Positions 7,564-14,719 of a stretch of 64,000 bases of DNA are shown piece after piece. The stretch comes from CAVSRC01 sp963782045 (lineage in GTDB: Bacteria; Pseudomonadota; Alphaproteobacteria; Rhizobiales; Kaistiaceae), in NCBI GenBank assembly GCA_963782045.1, contig CAWAIR010000009.1, positions 124,001-188,000 of the forward strand, read 5' to 3'. How positions within the stretch are numbered: position 1 is the stretch's first letter; the number at the start of each line of letters is the position of its first letter. The position numbers were made by a program, and so were the translations under genes. A model generated the notes under the pieces. The model had not been told where the DNA came from and made no database searches. It saw only the letters and a list, made by a program, of their open reading frames with translations.

Positions 7564-8676
7564 TCACCTCTTCGGCGCGGATTCGCCGATTTCGAGCCGC
7601 CTGAGCGCCGTGCCGTCGCTCTTCAGGAAGAGGTGCGTGTAGGCCCTGTGGAACAGGGCGTGTGCGGTATCGCCGCGGCGCATCGCGGTCTGCCCGGTGA
7701 AATGGGCGGTGAGCGGCGCACCGCTGGCGGTCTCGCAGTAGAGATAGGATTCGCCGCCGAGCTGCTCGATCGACTGCACGGAAACCGGGTGCCCCTCCTC
7801 GCCGCCGATGTCGAGGTGCTCCGGCCGTATGCCTACAACGACGCCGTCGCCGAGCGACAGGCCGGACCCGTCGACGGCGACCTCGTAGACCTGCCCCTCG
7901 GCGTCGCGGGCGGTGACGCAGGCCGCATCGGCCCGCTCGACCAGGGCGTCGATGAAGTTCATACGCGGCGAGCCGATGAAGCCGGCGACGAACTGGTTGG
8001 CCGGTTCGTTGTAGAGCTCCAGCGGCGTGCCGTACTGCTCCACCCGTCCGAGGCGCAGGACGACGATCTTGTCGGCCATGGTCATCGCTTCGACCTGGTC
8101 GTGGGTGACGTAGATCATGGTGTTGCCCAGCCGGCGGTGGAGCGCGGCGATCTCGCGACGCATGGCGACGCGCAGCTCGGCATCGAGATTGGACAAGGGC
8201 TCGTCGAACAGGAAGACCCGCGGCTCGCGCACCACCGCGCGGCCGATGGCGACGCGCTGGCGCTGGCCGCCGGAGAGCTGCTTGGGGCGGCGCTCGAGCA
8301 GATCTTCGATCTGCAGCATGCGGGCGGCGCGGATCACCCGCTCCTTGATCTCGTCCTTGGGCGTACGGATGTTCTCCAGGCCGAAGGCGAGGTTCTCCCG
8401 GACGGTCATGTGGGGGTAGAGCGCATAGGTCTGGAACACCATGGCCAGGCCGCGCTCGGAGGCGCGCTGCTCGTTGACACGCTCGCCGTCGATGCGCAAT
8501 TCGCCGGCGGTGATCTCCTCCAACCCGGCGATCATGCGCAACAGCGTCGACTTCCCGCAGCCCGACGGCCCGACGAAGACGCAGAACCTGCCGTCCTCGA
8601 CCTCGAGATCGATGCCGTGGATGGCGCGCACCGCGCCGTAGTCCTTGACGATGCCGTCGAGCTCGAGAACGGCCAT
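7564..8676 (-). CDS. Sugar ABC transporter ATP-binding protein (MalK/UgpC type)
   Basis: 370 residues. Walker A GPSGCGKST (36-44), Q-loop FQTYALYPHM, signature LSGGQRQRVAIGRA, Walker B VFLFDEPLSNLD and H-loop YVTHDQVEAM are all intact, and a C-terminal TOBE-type regulatory domain follows (from about residue 235). It energises import through the two permeases encoded just upstream in the same operon, nine bases away. Complete CUT1-type importers with dedicated operons occur in sulfoquinovoside loci such as SmoEFGH of Agrobacterium. The kinase gene follows closely, so transporter and catabolic enzymes share a transcript. Confidence 0.95.
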   Translation of the reverse strand: MAVLELDGIVKDYGAVRAIHGIDLEVEDGRFCVFVGPSGCGKSTLLRMIAGLEEITAGELRIDGERVNEQRASERGLAMVFQTYALYPHMTVRENLAFGLENIRTPKDEIKERVIRAARMLQIEDLLERRPKQLSGGQRQRVAIGRAVVREPRVFLFDEPLSNLDAELRVAMRREIAALHRRLGNTMIYVTHDQVEAMTMADKIVVLRLGRVEQYGTPLELYNEPANQFVAGFIGSPRMNFIDALVERADAACVTARDAEGQVYEVAVDGSGLSLGDGVVVGIRPEHLDIGGEEGHPVSVQSIEQLGGESYLYCETASGAPLTAHFTGQTAMRRGDTAHALFHRAYTHLFLKSDGTALRRLEIGESAPKR

Positions 8677-8684
8677 TGGTTCTC

Positions 8685-9737
8685 CTATTTAACGCCGGAC
8701 TGGGCGATGCCCGTCGTGATGTACTTCTGCAGGAAGGCGAAGACGAAGGTGATCGGCAGCAGCGTCAGCACCGTCATCGCCAGCAGGTGGCTCCAGTCCG
8801 TTTGCAGGTCGCCCTTGAAAGAGTTGAGCGCGAGCTGGAGGGTGAATTGCTCGGACTGCGTCAGCACGATCAGGGGCCAAAGGAACTCGTTCCACCTCCA
8901 CATCACCGAGAAGATGGTGAGCACCGCCAGCGCCGGCGCGGACAGCGGCATGACGATGCGCCAGTAGACCCGCCACTCCGAGGCGTGGTCCATGCGCGCC
9001 GCATCGAGCAGATCGTCGGGGATGGTGAGCATGTACTGGCGTAGCAGGAACACGCCGGTGGGCGTCGCCACCGCCGGCCAGATGACGCCCCATGGCGAAT
9101 TGACCATTCCCAGTTTCGACACGACCAGGAAGATCGGCACCAGGTTGATGGTCGGCGGAATCATCAGCGTGGCGATGATCAGAAGGAAGACCAGCGTTCG
9201 CCCGCGGAAGCGGTATTTGGAGAGAGCGAAGGCCGCCATCGAATTGAACAGCACCGTGATCACCGTCGCCACCACGGTGATGAACACCGAGTTCCACAGG
9301 TACCGACCGAAATTGAACCGGGAAAACAGTTCGGTGTAGTTGGTCCATTGGAGCGCGAACGCGCGTTCAGGCACGCGGTTTTTGATGTTGACCTTGAGAT
9401 GCTCGTCGGGGTGGGCCGGGTCGACCATCTGCGCGATGATGCCGATGCGGCGGATTTCGGCCAGTTCCTCGCCGGCGTATGGGCCAGCGGTGATCTTGTA
9501 GAGCGGCAGCGGATCGTCATAACCCTTGACCACCACCGTCTTGGCGGCGAGCGGCAGGAAGGTTGGCGGATACTCGGCCAGCCCCCGGTCGGTCTTGAAC
9601 GAGCTCAGTGCCACCCAGACGACCGGGCCGAACATCAACAGGACGCCGAGGATCAGATAGATCCAGGTGAGCCAGTCCATCAGGTCGAACCGCTTGCGGC
9701 CGCGGCGCCGCGCGAGGAAATCGAGGACGGTCGCCAT
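8685..9737 (-). CDS. Sugar ABC transporter permease (MalG type)
   Basis: 350 residues, longer than the usual 270-300 of MalG-type permeases. After the first membrane helix (LTWIYLILGVLLMFGPVVWV) there is an extended periplasmic segment of roughly 80-90 residues before the second helix, then five further helices. The EAA cytoplasmic loop DAARMDHASEWRVYWRIVMP contacts the ATPase. It lies between the second permease and the ATPase gene with short gaps, so it is part of the same importer. The enlarged loop may take part in contact with the binding protein. Confidence 0.93.
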   Translation of the reverse strand: MATVLDFLARRRGRKRFDLMDWLTWIYLILGVLLMFGPVVWVALSSFKTDRGLAEYPPTFLPLAAKTVVVKGYDDPLPLYKITAGPYAGEELAEIRRIGIIAQMVDPAHPDEHLKVNIKNRVPERAFALQWTNYTELFSRFNFGRYLWNSVFITVVATVITVLFNSMAAFALSKYRFRGRTLVFLLIIATLMIPPTINLVPIFLVVSKLGMVNSPWGVIWPAVATPTGVFLLRQYMLTIPDDLLDAARMDHASEWRVYWRIVMPLSAPALAVLTIFSVMWRWNEFLWPLIVLTQSEQFTLQLALNSFKGDLQTDWSHLLAMTVLTLLPITFVFAFLQKYITTGIAQSGVK

Positions 9738-9741
9738 CGTC

Positions 9742-10725
9742 TCAGCCCTCGGCCCGGTTGCGGGTGACGGCGAGCTGCAGGAGGGTGAGCACCATCAGCA
9801 CCACCGCCATGAGGATCGATGCGGCGGCAGCGAGCCCGAAGAGCTGCGGCTGGGCGGCAAAGCCGGTCTCATAGATGTATTGCAGGATGAGCGTGGTGGC
9901 GGAGCCGGGGCCGCCGCCGGTGAGGACGAAGATCTCGTCGAAGGCCTGCACGCCGCGGATCAGGCTGAGGACCAGCACGACCACCATGGTGGGCGCCAGC
10001 AGCGGCATGGTGATGCGGTAGAAGACGCGCCACTTGCTGGCGCTGTCCATCTCGGCGGCCTCGTAGATGTCGGCGGGGATCGCCTGCAATCCAGCGAGAA
10101 GGATGAGGACATAGAAGCCCATATGGGCCCAGATCGTGACGAAGACGATCCAGAAGAATGACCAGTTGCCTTCGACCAGCCAGTCCACCGGATTCATCCC
10201 GACCGCGTCGAGCCCGGCATTGAGCACGCCGTAGCGCTGCAGGACCCACTTCCAGATGAGCGCGACGACGACCGGGCTGAGCAGGACGGGATAGAAGAAG
10301 ACGCTCCTGAAGAAGCCGCGGAAGGGAATCTTGCGGTTGAGGATAAGGGCGGTGACCAAGGAGAACAGGACCATCAGCCCGACCTGAAGCACGACGAACT
10401 TGCCGGTGTTGTGCACCGCCCGCCAGAAGATGTCGCGCTGGCAGGAGTTGGGATCGAGGTAGTCCTTGCAGGCGAGCAGCGAGCGGAAGTTCTCGGCGCC
10501 CACATAGGGACGCTGGCTGAGAAGGATCGCATCGCTTCCGGTGGTGGCGTAGAAGAAATTGAGGATGATCGGCAGGAAGGTGAAGGTCCCGAAGATGACC
10601 AGGTTCGGCAGCAGGAACATCCAGGCGACGCGCTGCATGCCGACGCGGTTCTGGAGGAACAGCATCGGCCGCTCGAAGAGGTTGAAGGCGCCGTGATAGA
10701 CGGCGCGGACCGCTGCTTGCAGCAT
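9742..10725 (-). CDS. Sugar ABC transporter permease (MalF type)
   Basis: 327 residues from the ATG at 10725 (MLQAAVRAVYHG), which follows GGGGGAGG twelve bases upstream; an upstream extension would be arginine-rich and unlike the family. Six membrane segments are visible, beginning VAWMFLLPNLVIFGTFTFLP, with the EAA loop EAAEMDSASKWRVFYRITMP. Four bases separate it from the MalG-type partner. A strong hairpin lies between it and the binding-protein gene, which probably sets the ratio of binding protein to permease. Confidence 0.93.
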   Translation of the reverse strand: MLQAAVRAVYHGAFNLFERPMLFLQNRVGMQRVAWMFLLPNLVIFGTFTFLPIILNFFYATTGSDAILLSQRPYVGAENFRSLLACKDYLDPNSCQRDIFWRAVHNTGKFVVLQVGLMVLFSLVTALILNRKIPFRGFFRSVFFYPVLLSPVVVALIWKWVLQRYGVLNAGLDAVGMNPVDWLVEGNWSFFWIVFVTIWAHMGFYVLILLAGLQAIPADIYEAAEMDSASKWRVFYRITMPLLAPTMVVVLVLSLIRGVQAFDEIFVLTGGGPGSATTLILQYIYETGFAAQPQLFGLAAAASILMAVVLMVLTLLQLAVTRNRAEG

Positions 10726-10760
10726 GTGTTGCGCGCGCCTCCCCCAGATCGGCCGAGTTG

Positions 10761-10787
10761 ACCGGAGGCGCCGGCGGCGCCTCCGGT
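10761..10787 (-). promoter_or_regulatory. Intercistronic stem-loop downstream of the binding-protein gene
   Basis: A perfect 12-bp stem, ACCGGAGGCGCC paired with GGCGCCTCCGGT, closes on a 3-base loop. There is no T-tract, so it is more likely an mRNA-stabilising or partial-attenuation element than a full terminator. Such structures commonly raise binding-protein levels over membrane components in ABC operons. Confidence 0.65.
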
Positions 10788-10793
10788 CCCAAT

Positions 10794-10807
10794 CCCGCAA
10801 TTGCGGG
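10794..10807. repeat. 14-bp perfect palindrome
   Basis: CCCGCAATTGCGGG lies just downstream of the binding-protein stop codon, next to the larger stem-loop. It may add to the intercistronic structure or be a protein site; nothing distinguishes these. Confidence 0.4.
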
Positions 10808-10817
10808 CTGGGGACAG

Positions 10818-12089
10818 CTATTTGCCCGCAGCCACCGCTTCCTTGACGTCGGAATTGATGCGGTTCAGCGCTTCATCCAGGCTCGACTCTCCGACAATCG
10901 CCTGGGTGACGCGAGTCACCGTGGCATTCATGATCGCCCGGTTGTTCTTGTAGCCCTGGAACTGGAACGCGATCGGGCTGAAGTCGAGGAGATTGGTCGC
11001 GAACTGCTTGAGCGCCGCCTTCTGCGGCGCGCTGGCATTGGTGTAGTCGACGCCTTCCTTCTGCAAGGCCTTGTTGGGCGGAATGTTGTTGGTCGCGGCA
11101 TCGAACTTGGCCATCACGTCCTTCTGCGCCATGTAGTCGAGCAGCTTGGCGACTTCCTCCGGGTGCTTGGTCTGCTTGAAGCCGACCACCGCGGCGCCAC
11201 CCGGGATGCCAGTGCAGGCCGCTGGCCCACAGGGCTCGGGAGCAACAACCCAGTCAAACGCATCGCCGATGTCCTTGCCGAAGCGCCCAACCTGCCAGGA
11301 GCCCGACACATACATGACCACCTTGGCGTTGATGAACTGCTTGGTCGCGTCCTGATAGGTCGATCCGCCGGAGCCGGCCCAGACCTCCTTGTCCATCACA
11401 CCGTCCTGGTTCCACTGGACGAACTGCTTGGCAAATGCCTTGAAGCCGTCGTCAACGGTGATGGGATTTCCGTCCTTGTCGAAATACTTCGCCCCGTAGC
11501 TGATCGCCAGGCCGGCGAAGCGGTGGCCGGAGCGATCCATGGCCATCGGGTAGGGGGTTCCGGTCTTCTTGGCGACGTCGCTTGTCGCCTTGGCCCAGTC
11601 GTCCCAGGTCGCGCCCTTCTCCGGCATCTTCACGCCAGCCTGGTCGAACAGCGTCTTGTTGACGAACGACCCGTTGACGCTGAGCTGGTCGTTCAGGCTG
11701 TAGATGCCGTCATCGTTGGGCCCGTGCACCCGAGTCCAGTTGAGCGTGGGACCGTAGTTGGTCTCCCAATAGTCCGCGTCCTTGATGAGGGGCTTGATGT
11801 CGAGCATGTACTTGGCAAGACCGCCGAGGTCGGTGACCCGCGCCAGGTCGGGCCCTTCGCCGCCGGCGAGTTGCACCGGCAGGCTCTGCAGAATCGCCTG
11901 ATAGGGCACCACATCGACCTTGACGGTCGTACCCGGGTTCTTCGCCTCGAAGTCCTTGAACAGCTTCGCCCAGGTGTCGCACTCCACACCGTCCTGATAG
12001 CAAGTGAAGCGCAATTCGGACGCCTGCGCTCCGGCCGCCGCCACGAGGGCCGCAACCGCCGTGCCGATCAACAGCAACTTAGGCTTCAT
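10818..12089 (-). CDS. Sugar ABC transporter substrate-binding protein
   Basis: 423 residues, family 1 extracellular solute-binding protein. A Sec signal peptide (MKPKLLLIGTAVAALVAAAG) with likely cleavage after AQA at residue 23 is followed by the two-lobed domain (PVQLAGGEGPDLARVTDLGG, GSWQVGRFGKDIGD). It is the first gene of the importer-kinase-aldolase-isomerase operon, and operator copy 2 lies 44 bases upstream of its start. In context it would capture a sulfosugar or sulfoquinovosyl glycerol, as SmoF does in Agrobacterium. The ligand cannot be read from the sequence. Confidence 0.93.
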   Translation of the reverse strand: MKPKLLLIGTAVAALVAAAGAQASELRFTCYQDGVECDTWAKLFKDFEAKNPGTTVKVDVVPYQAILQSLPVQLAGGEGPDLARVTDLGGLAKYMLDIKPLIKDADYWETNYGPTLNWTRVHGPNDDGIYSLNDQLSVNGSFVNKTLFDQAGVKMPEKGATWDDWAKATSDVAKKTGTPYPMAMDRSGHRFAGLAISYGAKYFDKDGNPITVDDGFKAFAKQFVQWNQDGVMDKEVWAGSGGSTYQDATKQFINAKVVMYVSGSWQVGRFGKDIGDAFDWVVAPEPCGPAACTGIPGGAAVVGFKQTKHPEEVAKLLDYMAQKDVMAKFDAATNNIPPNKALQKEGVDYTNASAPQKAALKQFATNLLDFSPIAFQFQGYKNNRAIMNATVTRVTQAIVGESSLDEALNRINSDVKEAVAAGK

Positions 12090-12132
12090 GACTTCCTCCC
12101 ATTTTCTCCAGTCATTGGCTCATCAGGATGCT

Positions 12133-12153
12133 ATCTTATATCTTATATAAGAT
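12133..12153. promoter_or_regulatory. Operator copy 2 of the sulfosugar regulon, with promoter
   Basis: The palindrome ATCTTATATAAGAT (12140-12153) plus an extra half-site form the exact reverse complement of copy 1. On the minus strand it fills the 17-base gap between TTGCAT (-35-like) and ATAGCA (-10-like), so a bound regulator would exclude RNA polymerase from the importer operon. Confidence 0.78.
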
Positions 12154-12229
12154 GCAAGCTCGGCAGTATGGCACCGGACGCCGCCGGACACGGCCCTACC
12201 GCGCCGCCGAATCCTCGTGTTGGCGACGC

Positions 12230-13303
12230 TCAGGCTGCCCATGCCTTGGCTTCCGTCACCACAACGCCGCCGGACTCGATCGCGCGCGTACACGACAGGG
12301 CGAGGTACTGGTCCTGACAGGCTTCCTCGAGGCTGTAGAACGAGATGCCGTCTTCCACATAGCGCTGCATCGCCAGCAGGCACTGCCCCATGGCGATTTC
12401 CTCATCGGATAGCCGCGCCGGGGCCAGGGGGTTGCGGTAGACCCATCTGTCCTGGAACTGGATGGCTTTGACGAACAGACCTTCGTGATTACCGTTGCGG
12501 CCCGCATCGTGGCGTATCAGGGCGCTGTGGATCGGTGTCGCAACGTCTTTCAGGTAGCGCACCTGATCGTCGATAATTTCGCCTCTCTCGCCGCGGATGC
12601 AGACGCGCTGGCCGCGGATCCAACTGCGATATTGCGGCACGGTGAATTCATACGCGCCAAGGCGCCCACCGAAATCAAGCGTCGCGAAATCGGTCTCCAC
12701 CTCGACGATGCGCTCCTCCGAGGGCGGGCCGCTGCGGTCGGGGCCGGCAACGACACGGGCCTTGAGGCGCTGGCCCCTGATCATTGCATCCTCGAAGCCA
12801 ACTCCCAGAAGTCGGCGGATCAGGCTCATGGCATGGTAGCCATGGCAGACGGACATGTTGACTTGATTGACGGGGCCGAGAACGCCGGAATCGACGACAG
12901 CCTGTCTGGCGGCATGCAGCGGCTGGGCCCAAAACTGCTCGGCGACCTGAATTCGGGCGCCGCCCTCGACAAGCGTGGCGTAAAGCTTGACCAGACCCTC
13001 AAGATCCGCAGCGGGCGGTGTCTCTGCCAGCACAGGGACGCCATGGCCGGCCAGTTCAGTGCAGACGTCGGGCATCGATTGCGCGCTGACGCAGGCAACG
13101 ACGAAGGACGGTCGGCAGCTTTCCAGCAACTCGACCACAGACGAATAGGACGGCACGTCCCAATTGGACTCGATCGCCCTTGCCCGTTCCGGATTCCGGG
13201 CGACAACGCCGCATACCTTCATCTGCGGCACAGCCGCTGCAATGCGCAGGAATCCATCGCCGCGCCAACCGGCTCCGACGATGGCGAATTCAAAGCTATT
13301 CAT
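12230..13303 (-). CDS. Gfo/Idh/MocA-family oxidoreductase
   Basis: 357 residues from the ATG at 13303, chosen for the upstream AGGAGAG seven bases away. The N-terminal Rossmann fold has VGAGWRGDGF; the lysine of the usual EKP motif is changed (AETPPAADL), so the catalytic Lys position differs from classical members. The C-terminal half is an alpha/beta domain with FTVPQYRSWIRGQRV. It lies downstream of a second Gfo/Idh gene on the same strand, about 120 bases away, and probably shares its operator-controlled promoter. Likely a sugar dehydrogenase or a partner of the adjacent paralogue; substrate unknown. Confidence 0.85.
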   Translation of the reverse strand: MNSFEFAIVGAGWRGDGFLRIAAAVPQMKVCGVVARNPERARAIESNWDVPSYSSVVELLESCRPSFVVACVSAQSMPDVCTELAGHGVPVLAETPPAADLEGLVKLYATLVEGGARIQVAEQFWAQPLHAARQAVVDSGVLGPVNQVNMSVCHGYHAMSLIRRLLGVGFEDAMIRGQRLKARVVAGPDRSGPPSEERIVEVETDFATLDFGGRLGAYEFTVPQYRSWIRGQRVCIRGERGEIIDDQVRYLKDVATPIHSALIRHDAGRNGNHEGLFVKAIQFQDRWVYRNPLAPARLSDEEIAMGQCLLAMQRYVEDGISFYSLEEACQDQYLALSCTRAIESGGVVVTEAKAWAA

Positions 13304-13423
13304 TCCCCACTCTCCTGGCATTCCGGCAAAGGCATGAACCGGGCCCTCACCAGAAATTGGGTGAAAACAACAAGTTGGAGCATCGTTTCAGTCCCGGGCG
13401 AATCCGCCTGAACGCAGGACGCA

Positions 13424-14416
13424 CTAGGGGCGCGCAGCGGCAGGCTTGCCGAGCGCCCAGTCATCGTCGTCGGACTGCCCATAGGCGGTCTCGATCACTC
13501 GGGACGCTTCCAGAGACAGCTCCGCGCTCCGATAGCGGGGCCTGCCCTCGTGAATGTCGCGCGCGAGTTGATCCAGGAAGATCCGGTGATAGGTCAATCC
13601 ATCCGCCAGCGGTCTTCGGATGAGTTCGTCGCCGGACGATGCCGTCTTGATCCAGTAGCTACCCGCCCACGCTGAGAACTCGACGACGCCGCGCGATCCG
13701 GCGATGCGGAACAGTGCTCCGCGCTGTTCTTCCTTTGGCAGCACGTCGCTCCGCGGTACGGTCTTCTTTCCCGAATGGAAATCGATGGTCAGGCCCGACG
13801 AAAGCGAGACCGACGTCAGGCCCCCGGTCTCGACCTGCACGCCATCGTTCACCACCCGCCCGCTGAGATCGAAGCTGGCCTTCACCAGCGCCGGACGATC
13901 GGTCTCGAAGACATCGAGCAGATAGACGATCCAGTGGATGCCTCCGTTCAGGAGGTCCACCGCGTTCTGCACGACAACCGATTCGATCTCACCGATATCG
14001 CCTTGGCGAATCCGGGCCTTGACCTCTTGTGCCGCCGGCAGAACGAGCATGCCGTGCGGCACGACGACCGGACACCGGCCCGACTTCACCTGCGTCAGCA
14101 GGGCCTCGGCCGTCGCGAAATCGCAATCCAGCGGCTTCTCGATCAGCATGCCGCGAACGCCATTGCGCAATACGTCACGACTGATCGAGGCGTGGGTGGG
14201 TGCGGGAGTGGCCACGCAGACGACGTCGGCAGGGCATTCCGCCAGCATGTCTCGATAGTTGGAAAAACGGCGCGCAGACGGAAACCGCCCTAACATCTCG
14301 AGCGCGGCCGCGGACGGGTCGGCAACCGCCAAAATCTCATAGTCCGGGCTATTGTTCAGACCATCGAGGCTGAGGCCGCCGCCGAAGCCACAACCGATCA
14401 CCGAAGCGCTAAGCAC
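13424..14416 (-). CDS. Gfo/Idh/MocA-family oxidoreductase
   Basis: 330 residues from a GTG at 14416 preceded by AGGGGGGAA. The Rossmann fold reads SVIGCGFGGGLS and the family motif is intact as IEKPLD, followed by an alpha/beta C-terminal domain with NGGIHWIVYLLDVF, whose His may match the family's catalytic position. It is transcribed divergently from the 839-residue unknown gene, with operator copy 3 in the gap. On the minus strand that copy lies between TTGATT and ATACTA, the same promoter layout as for the importer operon. Probably an NAD-dependent sugar or glycoside enzyme. Confidence 0.87.
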   Translation of the reverse strand: MLSASVIGCGFGGGLSLDGLNNSPDYEILAVADPSAAALEMLGRFPSARRFSNYRDMLAECPADVVCVATPAPTHASISRDVLRNGVRGMLIEKPLDCDFATAEALLTQVKSGRCPVVVPHGMLVLPAAQEVKARIRQGDIGEIESVVVQNAVDLLNGGIHWIVYLLDVFETDRPALVKASFDLSGRVVNDGVQVETGGLTSVSLSSGLTIDFHSGKKTVPRSDVLPKEEQRGALFRIAGSRGVVEFSAWAGSYWIKTASSGDELIRRPLADGLTYHRIFLDQLARDIHEGRPRYRSAELSLEASRVIETAYGQSDDDDWALGKPAAARP

Positions 14417-14502
14417 GAATTTCCCCCCTCTATGTCCATGGTTACCTCCTCACTTCTGCGGCGACGTTACCCGTCCCCCCTCGCTGAAGAGCGATATCTA
14501 GT

Positions 14503-14523
14503 ATCTTATATCTTATATAAGAA
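14503..14523. promoter_or_regulatory. Operator copy 3 of the sulfosugar regulon
   Basis: Matches copies 1 and 2 apart from the last base (13 of 14 palindrome positions). It lies between a Gfo/Idh gene and the divergent 839-residue gene, so it may regulate both. This is the sequence link placing those genes under the same regulator as suyAB and the importer operon. Confidence 0.75.
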
Positions 14524-14719
14524 TCAAGTGAGTCTGAATTGGGACAGCGCTCGCTTGCCACGGAACCCCGGCAGGTTGTCCTTGGTAAGGCGGTTGGTGG
14601 AGGCACGGACCTGATGCTGCCGTACCGGCGATCGCGATCGCATCTGCGGAGCCCTGCGGGGCAGTCCGGCGGCGCGCCGGGCATCGGCCGGCGGCGTTAC
14701 CCGGCGGGTCCGGGCTGCG

